Below are positions 1-5,411 of a DNA stretch of 8,451 bases, in pieces (positions within the stretch are counted from its first letter, which is position 1; every line of letters starts with the position of its first letter). Source of the DNA: Candidatus Saccharimonadota bacterium (GTDB taxonomy: Bacteria; Patescibacteriota; Saccharimonadia; Saccharimonadales; Saccharimonadaceae). The translations under genes and the position numbers were made by a program. The notes under the pieces are model-generated. The model made no database searches. It was not told the origin of the DNA and saw only the letters and a list, made by a program, of their open reading frames with translations. Where the stretch lies: positions 1 through 8,451 of the forward strand of contig WRKS01000012.1 in assembly GCA_009778015.1 (NCBI GenBank), written 5' to 3'.

Positions 1-551
1 CGGTCGGGTGCCAGCAAGTCCGCTATGCTCCTGTCGGTCTTGATGAAGGCCTCTACCTCTGCCGTATCCTCCGGGTCATCCACCTTGATATGCATAATCC
101 ACGGAAACCGATTATGCGCCTCAAACGACGAGTCTATCATGTCTTGGTCGTTTTGGTTGTCGTTTCTGAATAATTCCATCGCCTCTTCCGGAGAGACCAG
201 CCCTACCCAGCGCACGCTGTCCAGCTCGCGCACGCGCTCCGCCGCAAACTCCACCCGCGTGCGGCTTAAATCATTTTCCAAGTAAACCGAAAAAGTCAGG
301 TTTTCTTTAATATCATTTAAGGTGTTATTTAAGATATCGCGGCTGACCAACGCCACCACCACAATCGTTAGCGCCATAATCATCACAAAAGTCGCCGCCA
401 CACTCAACCATGAGTTACGGAGGAACGATTTGAGCCCATACTTCATCTGACGCGAAAATTGCAGCATCGGCCGCGACTGCGCTTGCGTCAGCGCCTTCAA
501 GTTCTTGCGCGTCTCTATCCGCTTTTCTTGCTCGGCCTTTGACTTTGCCAT
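1..551 (-). CDS. ftsX: Cell division protein FtsX, N-terminal part (runs off the left edge)
   Basis: This is the membrane subunit of the FtsEX divisome complex, an ABC-like module that does not transport but passes ATP-driven movement to peptidoglycan hydrolases at the septum. 183 codons are visible and the C-terminus, with the remaining membrane segments, lies beyond position 1. A basic, charged cytoplasmic N-terminus of about 45 residues (with QMKYGLKSFLRNSWLS at 35-50) leads into one membrane helix at about 50-69. The extracytoplasmic domain follows, with the family-typical segments NLTFSVYLEND (84-94) and VRWVGLVSPEEAMELF (113-128). The ATG overlaps the ftsE stop codon by one base (TAATG), and an AGGTGG ribosome binding site lies 7 nt upstream inside ftsE, so the two are translated as a coupled pair. 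Position after ftsE and the domain order make the call firm. It could only be confused with another FtsX-fold permease, which the FtsE partner makes unlikely. Confidence 0.93.
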   Translation of the reverse strand, partial: MAKSKAEQEKRIETRKNLKALTQAQSRPMLQFSRQMKYGLKSFLRNSWLSVAATFVMIMALTIVVVALVSRDILNNTLNDIKENLTFSVYLENDLSRTRVEFAAERVRELDSVRWVGLVSPEEAMELFRNDNQNDQDMIDSSFEAHNRFPWIMHIKVDDPEDTAEVEAFIKTDRSIADLLAPD

Positions 552-1243
552 TATTTTACCACCTTCCCTCTAGGCACATCTGCTACCAGCCTGCCGTCCT
601 CAATCCGCACCGTCCTTGCATTCAGCCGGTGCACAATCTCTAGATTATGGGTCGTAAATAGCACAGTCGTGCCCAAGTCATTAATTTTCTTCACCAAATC
701 CACAATTTCCCAGGTGTTCCGGTTATCCAAGTTGCCCGTCGGCTCGTCGGCTATTAAAATCCTCGGCTGACGCGCCACCGACCTGGCAATCGCCACCCGC
801 TGCTTTTCGCCGCCGGATAGCTGCGCCGGCAGTTTGTTCATTTTGTCCAACAGCCCGACCAAATCCAAGACCCGCGGCACAATGTTTTTAGTTTCGGCGT
901 TGGTGTGCCCGGCAATCTCTAGCGCAAAGGCGACATTCTCGTAAACCGTGCGATCGGGGAGCAACTTAAAATCCTGAAACACCACCCCAATGCGGCGGCG
1001 CAAGTGCGGAATGTGCTTGCGCGCCAAAGTGTCATAATCTATGCCACCGACTATAATCTTACCTTTGTCTGGCAACTCCTCGCGCGTGATCATCTTTAAT
1101 AGCGTTGACTTACCCGAGCCCGAGGACCCGACAATCACCACCAGTTCGCGCGGGTTGATATTGAGGTTGATATCATCCAAAGCCGGCGCCTCGTCGGACT
1201 TGACTTTACCATACCTCTTGCTGACATGCTCTAAGCTAATCAT
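551..1243 (-). CDS. ftsE: Cell division ATP-binding protein FtsE
   Basis: Cytoplasmic ATPase of the FtsEX complex, which drives conformational change in FtsX to control septal peptidoglycan hydrolysis. At 230 residues it has the usual FtsE length. All nucleotide-binding elements are visible: Walker A GSSGSGKS (39-46), Q-loop VFQDFKLLPDRTVYENVAFA (88-107), signature LSGGE (142-146), Walker B ILIADE (162-167), D-loop region NLD and the switch histidine H199 in TTHN. The QDFKLLPDRTVYENVA stretch is characteristic of FtsE and separates it from LolD/MacB ATPases. A short charged insertion (KVKSDEAP, 13-20) lies between the A-loop tyrosine Y11 and the ALDDINL strand. The TAA stop overlaps the ftsX ATG. 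There is no Shine-Dalgarno at a workable distance, since GAGGT directly abuts the ATG. A TAGAAT -10 box sits so that +1 would be the A of this ATG. The 5' neighbour is a membrane GT-C-like gene ending 46 bp upstream. Confidence 0.96.
   Translation of the reverse strand: MISLEHVSKRYGKVKSDEAPALDDINLNINPRELVVIVGSSGSGKSTLLKMITREELPDKGKIIVGGIDYDTLARKHIPHLRRRIGVVFQDFKLLPDRTVYENVAFALEIAGHTNAETKNIVPRVLDLVGLLDKMNKLPAQLSGGEKQRVAIARSVARQPRILIADEPTGNLDNRNTWEIVDLVKKINDLGTTVLFTTHNLEIVHRLNARTVRIEDGRLVADVPRGKVVK
559..564 (-). promoter_or_regulatory. Ribosome binding site of ftsX
   Basis: AGGTGG on the minus strand, inside the last codons of ftsE, with 7 nt between it and the ftsX ATG at 551. It supports the chosen ftsX start and shows that this genome does use Shine-Dalgarno initiation for internal operon genes. 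Confidence 0.7.
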
Positions 1244-1290
1244 ACCTCTATTCTAACATGTTTTAATAACACCGCAAAGCCCAGAGCCAT
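1240..1290 (-). other. 16-codon ORF bridging the GT-C-like gene and ftsE
   Basis: A minus-strand reading frame starts with an ATG that overlaps the stop codon of the GT-C-like gene by one base (TAATG). It encodes MALGFAVLLKHVRIEV and ends with a TGA that overlaps the ftsE start (ATGA). It has no Shine-Dalgarno of its own. It could be a translational relay that lets terminating ribosomes re-initiate through the 46-bp gap into ftsE, or it could be chance. It also overlaps the proposed ftsE promoter, so the two readings may describe alternative ways of expressing ftsE. No known peptide family is recognised. Confidence 0.25.
1250..1258 (-). promoter_or_regulatory. Extended -10 promoter for ftsE-ftsX (predicted leaderless)
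   Basis: On the minus strand TGT-TAGAAT reads as an extended -10 element (TGn plus 5/6 match to TATAAT). Six bases separate it from the ftsE ATG, so the expected start of transcription is the first base of the start codon. No good -35 is present; the best 16-17 bp away match only 3 of 6 positions. This would let ftsEX be expressed independently of the upstream gene. Prediction only. Confidence 0.5.
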
Positions 1291-2513
1291 TAATTAGTAA
1301 ACCACTCACGTCCAACCGGCAAATAGAGAAAAAAGAAGGCCGTAAGATATGCAATTACCGACAACGCTATCACAATATAAACCGGTATCGTCGCCTTCGG
1401 ATGCTTTTGCAAAAACTTTTGCGTCCCCAACACAAGCAATATAATATAAAACGGCGCGGCAGCGTTGGCGCGCAGACTATGCGGCTGCGAGTTCGCATCC
1501 GTTAACGCCGAAGCCAACGTAGCGGCCGCCACACCCAAAACCGCAATCCAAAACAACAACTTTTCCTTCTGCGACAAAATCTTTTTATAATAAATTGTCC
1601 AAATTAACGGTATAAACGCCAACGCTCCCAGCATCCCCATCATGCCAATAGAGTGTGCGCGGCTGCCGTCGCCAACCACAAACAAAAAGAGCGGCCCGAC
1701 CAACAACGCGATGCTCTTAAATAAATTAGCGAGCCCGGTCCAAACGCTCACTTGGTAAAAAACGCTCAACTCTCCCGTCCGCGTGTTGCCGTCCGGGAAG
1801 GTAAAAAAGAATATCACAAAAGGCAAGATGGCAAGGCCCGCCGCCACAAAGTTCACGACCACCCGTTTAAGGCTAAACAGCTTGCTCTTGTATAAGTAGC
1901 CAATCGCCGCCAGGTACAACACAAAGGCCGGCACCGCGGACGGCAAATACAAATAGACCGCCGTTACCAACGCTAGCGGCAACAACAGTTGATGCCAAAG
2001 TTTCGCTGTTTCCGACAGCTTGATTTTAGTAAAAGCGTAGAACGCCACGATAAGACAGACCGGCGCCAGCGACGTATCCCAAAAAATAAAACCTTGCAAA
2101 AAGGTCCATGGCAGCGTCAAAGCAATAATAGACGACAGCAAAAAAACCTTGTCTTGCGATTTTTTATCATACCACAAAGAAATCGCATGCGCCAGCAAGA
2201 TTAGCGCCAGCGTCGTGATAATCATAATCAGCACCCTGAGCGACTGCGGCGAGCTGCCAAACACGGCTGCCCAAGCGATTGACGGCGCCAAAAACGGCAA
2301 CGACGAAAACCCAGCGTCGGTCCGCGCAAAAACCGGAAGCATACCTATCCTAAAAACGTCCCACTCAAAGTCACCCGTGCTCAAAAAGCTCTGCACCGCA
2401 CTGGCCCGACGGTTTTCGTCGTAATTATATTCCGGGAGCCGAGTCGCCGCCAAAATCCGCATCGCCGATAATAGCACAATCAACACTACTGCTAATTTTG
2501 TGGTCCTACTCAT
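1290..2513 (-). CDS. Polytopic membrane protein, probable GT-C (PMT/ArnT-like) glycosyltransferase
   Basis: A 407-residue protein with about ten hydrophobic segments and short polar loops. Helix 1 (about 7-23) is followed by an extracytoplasmic loop with LPEYNYDENRRAS (27-38). The acidic pair D32-E33 sits where GT-C enzymes of the dolichyl/polyprenyl-phosphate mannosyltransferase (PMT_2, ArnT-like) group carry their catalytic aspartate. Further family-like features are SLPFLAPSIAWAAVFG (71-86), the loop GDGSRAHSIG (281-290) and PHSLRANAAAPF (344-355). Such enzymes move a sugar from a polyprenyl-phosphate donor to an acceptor on the outer side of the membrane. Donor and acceptor cannot be told from sequence. 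An in-frame TAG lies three codons upstream, so the ATG at 2513 is the first possible ATG. It shares strand with ftsE, 46 bp downstream, and diverges from ppa. Assignment to GT-C rests on fold pattern and motif position rather than a strong signature, so an uncharacterised polytopic membrane protein remains the fallback. Confidence 0.65.
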   Translation of the reverse strand: MSRTTKLAVVLIVLLSAMRILAATRLPEYNYDENRRASAVQSFLSTGDFEWDVFRIGMLPVFARTDAGFSSLPFLAPSIAWAAVFGSSPQSLRVLIMIITTLALILLAHAISLWYDKKSQDKVFLLSSIIALTLPWTFLQGFIFWDTSLAPVCLIVAFYAFTKIKLSETAKLWHQLLLPLALVTAVYLYLPSAVPAFVLYLAAIGYLYKSKLFSLKRVVVNFVAAGLAILPFVIFFFTFPDGNTRTGELSVFYQVSVWTGLANLFKSIALLVGPLFLFVVGDGSRAHSIGMMGMLGALAFIPLIWTIYYKKILSQKEKLLFWIAVLGVAAATLASALTDANSQPHSLRANAAAPFYIILLVLGTQKFLQKHPKATIPVYIVIALSVIAYLTAFFFLYLPVGREWFTN

Positions 2514-2521
2514 CTCAGCCT

Positions 2522-2530
2522 ATTATAGCA
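2522..2530 (-). promoter_or_regulatory. Extended -10 promoter of the GT-C-like gene (near leaderless)
   Basis: TGC-TATAAT on the minus strand is a perfect -10 hexamer with the extended TGn element. Eight bases lie between it and the ATG at 2513, so transcription should start 0-2 nt before the start codon. No -35 match was found at 15-18 bp, as is common for extended -10 promoters. No Shine-Dalgarno is evident. Confidence 0.6.
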
Positions 2531-2536
2531 TACTCC

Positions 2537-2565
2537 TTGCGAGTCTTGGGGTTATGTGATATAAT
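2537..2565 (+). promoter_or_regulatory. Promoter of the ppa-exporter operon
   Basis: TTGCGA (2537-2542, 4/6 to the -35 consensus) is followed after exactly 17 bp by TATAAT (2560-2565), which is preceded by TGA and so also has the extended -10 element. The predicted start near 2572 gives a leader of about 18 nt that carries the ribosome binding site. It is divergent from the minus-strand promoter 30-40 bp away. Confidence 0.8.
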
Positions 2566-2576
2566 GGCCGTGAATA

Positions 2577-2583
2577 AGAGGAG
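2577..2583 (+). promoter_or_regulatory. Strong ribosome binding site of ppa
   Basis: AGAGGAG, six bases before the ATG at 2590, is a near-perfect Shine-Dalgarno sequence. It fixes the start codon and contrasts with the absence of such a site before ftsE, the GT-C-like gene and dnaE. Confidence 0.85.
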
Positions 2584-2589
2584 ATTATT

Positions 2590-3123
2590 ATGGATTTCAA
2601 CAAACTTTTGGATACCGGCGACTACGAAAACGGCGAGATTACCGTAGTAGTAGAGATCCCAATGGGCAGCACGCAAAAAATTGAGTTCCGCCGCGACCTC
2701 GGTCTCTTTATGATTGACCGCGTAGAACCGGACATCTTTGCCAAGCCAACCAACTACGGCTTTATCCCGCAAACTCTGGACGAGGACGGCGACGAGCTTG
2801 ACGTGCTCCTTGTTTCTCCGCTCCAACTACAAAGCGGCACCTTTACCACCGCCAAAATCCTTGGCGTCATGAAGTTCGTAGACGACGGCGAAGTGGACGA
2901 CAAAATCATCGCGGTGGTCGCGGATGACCGAAGTCAAGGCAATATCTACGAGACTTTTGAGGACCTCCCGCCAAAATTAATTGAGCAAATCAACTTCCAC
3001 TTTAGCCACTACAAAGACCTTAAAAAGCCCGGCACCACCGTTGTCAAAGGCTTTGAGGGCACCGACGAGGCGAAAAAAGTTATCAAAGACGCGATTGCCC
3101 GCTGGAACGAACAGGCCAAATAG
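2590..3123 (+). CDS. ppa: Inorganic pyrophosphatase, family I (soluble)
   Basis: Hydrolyses pyrophosphate to two phosphates in the cytoplasm, pulling nucleic acid, protein and polyprenyl-sugar synthesis forward. The 177 residues match the bacterial family I length. Active-site residues known from the E. coli enzyme are all visible: E22, K30, E32, R44, Y56 in NYGF, the signature DGDELDV with D66, D68 and D71, then D98, D103, K105 and the HYKDL segment with Y141-K142. The Mg2+-binding acidic residues are therefore complete and the enzyme should be active. The ATG is set by AGAGGAG six bases upstream, and the gene has its own consensus-like promoter. The TAG stop is two bases before the next ATG, so it is the first gene of an operon with the ABC exporter genes. 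That pairing is unusual because no metabolic link is obvious. Confidence 0.97.
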   Translation: MDFNKLLDTGDYENGEITVVVEIPMGSTQKIEFRRDLGLFMIDRVEPDIFAKPTNYGFIPQTLDEDGDELDVLLVSPLQLQSGTFTTAKILGVMKFVDDGEVDDKIIAVVADDRSQGNIYETFEDLPPKLIEQINFHFSHYKDLKKPGTTVVKGFEGTDEAKKVIKDAIARWNEQAK

Positions 3124-3125
3124 TC

Positions 3126-3935
3126 ATGTCTGAGGCAAACAAAACTCCCGCGCCTCTTGTCATTGACGCGCGCCACCTGACTAAGATTTACGGCAAGAAA
3201 AAACGCGATCAAAAGTTTACCGCCCTTAAAAGCGTCAGCTTGCAGATCGCCCGCGGCGAAAGCGTCGCCATTATCGGCAAATCCGGCTCCGGCAAATCCA
3301 CCCTTATGCATACGTTGGCCCTCCTTGATCGCCCAACCAAAGGCGAGCTCTACTTTAACGGCGAACGCATCGGCAAACTCAACAGCCGCCACCTAAACCG
3401 TGTCCGCAACCGCGAACTCGGCTTTGTCTTTCAGCAGTTCTTTATGAACGCCAACGATACAGTCTTAAATAATGTCATGCTACCGCTCCGCATCGCCGGC
3501 ACCAGCCTCTTTAAGCGTAAAAAAATCGCCATGGACGCGCTCCGCACGGTCGGGCTGGAGGACAAGGCCAAAAACAAAGCCAAGGATTTGTCAGGCGGCC
3601 AAAAACAGCGCGTTTGTATCGCTCGCGCGCTTGTCAATAGCCCAAGTGTTATCTTCGCCGACGAACCAACCGGCAACCTAGACAGCACCACCGGCGCGAT
3701 GATTGAAAAGACCCTCTTTGATTTAAACAAAGAGAAGGGTATTACTCTAATAGTCGTCACCCACGACGAAGACATCGCCAAAAAATGCAAGCGCCAAGTT
3801 TACCTCAAAGACGGCGAGATTATCGCCGACACCAAAAAAGAGGTCAAGCTATTTGTGGACAAAGACGGCAAGGGCCGCGCCACAGTCAAAGAGTTGAAAA
3901 GTCTTACCGAACCAAAATTGAAAGGTGCAAAATGA
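3126..3935 (+). CDS. ABC exporter ATP-binding protein, MacB/LolD type
   Basis: Cytoplasmic ATPase partner of the permease encoded next. In order: A-loop Y22, Walker A GKSGSGKST (51-59), Q-loop VFQQF (101-105), signature LSGGQ (155-159), Walker B VIFADE (175-180) followed by PTGNLDS, and switch histidine H213 in VTHD. PTGNLDS and the overall length of the core match the MacB/LolD/YknY class, which pairs with FtsX-fold permeases and uses mechanical transmission across the membrane rather than classical alternating access. After the core (about residue 233) a Lys-rich tail of roughly 36 residues (DTKKEVKLFVDKDGKG and on) extends beyond the usual LolD length. The ATG lies two bases after the ppa stop with no clear Shine-Dalgarno, so translation is probably coupled to ppa. 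Its stop overlaps the permease start by four bases (ATGA). Substrate unknown; peptides, lipids or antimicrobials are typical of relatives. Confidence 0.93.
   Translation: MSEANKTPAPLVIDARHLTKIYGKKKRDQKFTALKSVSLQIARGESVAIIGKSGSGKSTLMHTLALLDRPTKGELYFNGERIGKLNSRHLNRVRNRELGFVFQQFFMNANDTVLNNVMLPLRIAGTSLFKRKKIAMDALRTVGLEDKAKNKAKDLSGGQKQRVCIARALVNSPSVIFADEPTGNLDSTTGAMIEKTLFDLNKEKGITLIVVTHDEDIAKKCKRQVYLKDGEIIADTKKEVKLFVDKDGKGRATVKELKSLTEPKLKGAK
3921..3925 (+). promoter_or_regulatory. Ribosome binding site of the MacB-like permease
   Basis: AAAGG, six bases before the ATG at 3932, inside the last codons of the ATPase gene. It supports this start over any upstream in-frame start. Confidence 0.55.
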
Positions 3936-5245
3936 ACATTCTAGATATTCTCCGCATGGCCAGCTCCAACCTCTTTCGTAACAAAGTCCGCTCATTGCTT
4001 ACCATCCTTGCGATTTTTATTGGTAGCTTTACCATCATCTTAAACAGCGGCATCAACTACGGCGTCAATAGTTATGTTGACTCGCAAGTCGCCAATGTTG
4101 GCGGCGAGGGCTACCTGGAAGTCTTAAAAGCCGAAGAAGGCTTGTTTGACATCTCATTCGGCGGCATGGGCTCGGGCGGCCCAACCGAGTTTGACCCAAA
4201 CGCGACCCCGCGCATCCAAGCTATCACCAACGACGACCTTAAAGTCTTGCGCTCTATTGACGGTGTGGAAAGCGCCATCGGCCTGCCTATGGTTTCGGCC
4301 AAATATATTGAATCGCAGACCAGCCGCAAGCAGTTTGAGGTATCGCTCCAGACCTTCCCCTCCAGCCGTCTACTCCTAGACATGGCCACCGGCCGCACAC
4401 CCGACAATAACTCTAGCCAGCCAGAAATTATTCTGGCGCCCGACTTTGCCGAAGCTCTTGGCTACACCGACCAAAGCGTCCTCGGCCAGACCATTGATCT
4501 GGGAGTCGCCCTGCAAAGCCTCGCCCCCGACGCGCCGGAAGTCATCAAAAATCTAGATGTCACCGTGGTCGGCGTCCAAAACCGCAGCGTCGTCGGCATG
4601 GGCAACAGTTGGGTCAACCTCGCTGCCGCCAACGCCATGCAAGCCCTCTCGCTCTCCGAGATTCCGGCCGAATTCCGCCCTTCCGACTCTTTCTTCTTCG
4701 CTATCGTTGAGGTCCGCGAGGGCGCCAACGACGAAGAGATCGCCCAAATCCAAGCAACCATGCGCGACAAGGGTTTCCAAGCCATGACCATCGCCGAACA
4801 AGTCGGCATGATTATGTCCATCTTTGACGCCATCGGCATGGTGCTTAATATCTTTGGCGCCATCGCCTTGCTCGCCGCCTCAATCGGTATCATCAACACC
4901 CTGTTTATGGCCGTCCAAGAACGCACCAAAGAAATCGGTCTCATGAAAGCCATGGGGCTTTCTAATGGCAAAATATTCCTTCTCTTTTCGGCCGAGGCTA
5001 TTATGCTCGGGTTCTGGGGCTCGGCGGTCGGTATCCTAGTCGCCCTCGTGGCTCGCGGGATAGGCAACAATATCGCCAACCAAACCTTCCTCCAAGACTT
5101 GCCAGGCTTTACATTAATTGAGTTTAACGCGCCGCAAATCGCCGGTATTGTGCTCTTGATTATGTTTATCGCCTTCTGTGCCGGCGCGCTGCCTGCCCGC
5201 CGCGCCGCCCGCCAAAACCCGATTGACGCCCTCCGTTACGAATAA
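3932..5245 (+). CDS. ABC exporter permease, MacB/FtsX fold
   Basis: A 437-residue membrane subunit with the four-helix MacB topology. An N-terminal segment (MASSNLFRNKVRSLLTILAI, 9-28) includes the start of helix 1 (about 21-40). A large extracytoplasmic MacB_PCD-like domain follows (about 41-295), carrying a Gly-rich loop (FGGMGSGGPTEFD, 76-88). Three C-terminal helices lie at about 299-325, 347-375 and 402-422. The coupling segment QERTKEIGLMKAMG (329-342) between helices 2 and 3 and the ending PARRAARQNPIDALRYE (421-437) are hallmarks of this family. The start is the ATG overlapping the ATPase stop (ATGA), with AAAGG upstream. The frame stays open to 3785, but that region is coding in the ATPase frame. 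No membrane-fusion protein (MacA type) is present here, as expected for a cell without an outer membrane or one that works with other partners. Possible roles are export of a peptide or lipid, or antimicrobial resistance; nothing in the sequence decides. Confidence 0.93.
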   Translation: MNILDILRMASSNLFRNKVRSLLTILAIFIGSFTIILNSGINYGVNSYVDSQVANVGGEGYLEVLKAEEGLFDISFGGMGSGGPTEFDPNATPRIQAITNDDLKVLRSIDGVESAIGLPMVSAKYIESQTSRKQFEVSLQTFPSSRLLLDMATGRTPDNNSSQPEIILAPDFAEALGYTDQSVLGQTIDLGVALQSLAPDAPEVIKNLDVTVVGVQNRSVVGMGNSWVNLAAANAMQALSLSEIPAEFRPSDSFFFAIVEVREGANDEEIAQIQATMRDKGFQAMTIAEQVGMIMSIFDAIGMVLNIFGAIALLAASIGIINTLFMAVQERTKEIGLMKAMGLSNGKIFLLFSAEAIMLGFWGSAVGILVALVARGIGNNIANQTFLQDLPGFTLIEFNAPQIAGIVLLIMFIAFCAGALPARRAARQNPIDALRYE

Positions 5246-5274
5246 CACTCTCAAGGCAACCGTAACACCCCACA

Positions 5275-5343
5275 AAGACCTTGCCTCAAAGCTCCCTGTG
5301 GAAAAACCCGCGCAAAACGTGCCGCGGAGATTGAAAAGGTCTT
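5275..5343. repeat. 8-bp inverted repeat flanking the region upstream of the surface-protein promoter
   Basis: AAGACCTT (5275-5282) and AAGGTCTT (5336-5343) are perfect complements separated by 53 bases. The right arm overlaps the first bases of the -35 box. It could form a long-loop hairpin after the exporter operon or mark a looped operator, but 8 bp with a large loop can occur by chance. The space between holds a smaller imperfect stem, CCGCG (5308-5312) with CGCGG (5323-5327), lacking a T-run and so not a convincing terminator. Confidence 0.25.
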
Positions 5344-5370
5344 GACATTTGTAAACACTTATGCTAGACT
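5342..5370 (+). promoter_or_regulatory. Promoter of the surface-protein gene
   Basis: A perfect TTGACA (5342-5347), a 17-bp spacer, then TAGACT (5365-5370, 4/6) preceded by TGC, giving an extended -10. Transcription should start near 5377, leaving a leader of about 35 nt rich in A before the ATG at 5412. This consensus -35 is the strongest in the window and suggests substantial expression. Confidence 0.8.
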
Positions 5371-5411
5371 TAGGGTGTTGTACAAACACAAAAAAACAAA
5401 AAGCGAGAAAA

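Noticed and set aside
25..285. 86-codon plus-strand frame at the left edge
   Set aside because: It is antisense to ftsX, whose minus-strand reading gives a clear membrane helix and extracytoplasmic domain.
2515..2826. 103-codon minus-strand frame over the start of ppa
   Set aside because: It overlaps both the ppa promoter and catalytic-site codons and has no start signals.
3785..3931. Extension of the permease frame upstream to 3785
   Set aside because: The region codes for the C-terminal part of the ATPase in another frame; the ATG at 3932 has the ATGA overlap, a ribosome site and the family-typical N-terminus.
4462..5079. 205-codon minus-strand open frame inside the permease gene
   Set aside because: Antisense shadow of a C-rich coding sequence; no ribosome site or family resemblance.
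5246..5341. Intrinsic terminator after the exporter operon
   Set aside because: The available stems (CCGCG/CGCGG and AAGGCA/TGCCT-like) are short or long-looped and none is followed by a T-run.
5361..5411. In-frame ATG at 5361 as the start of the surface protein
   Set aside because: It lies within the extended -10 element of the promoter (TGC-TAGACT) and would put 17 residues before a clean signal peptide starting at 5412.
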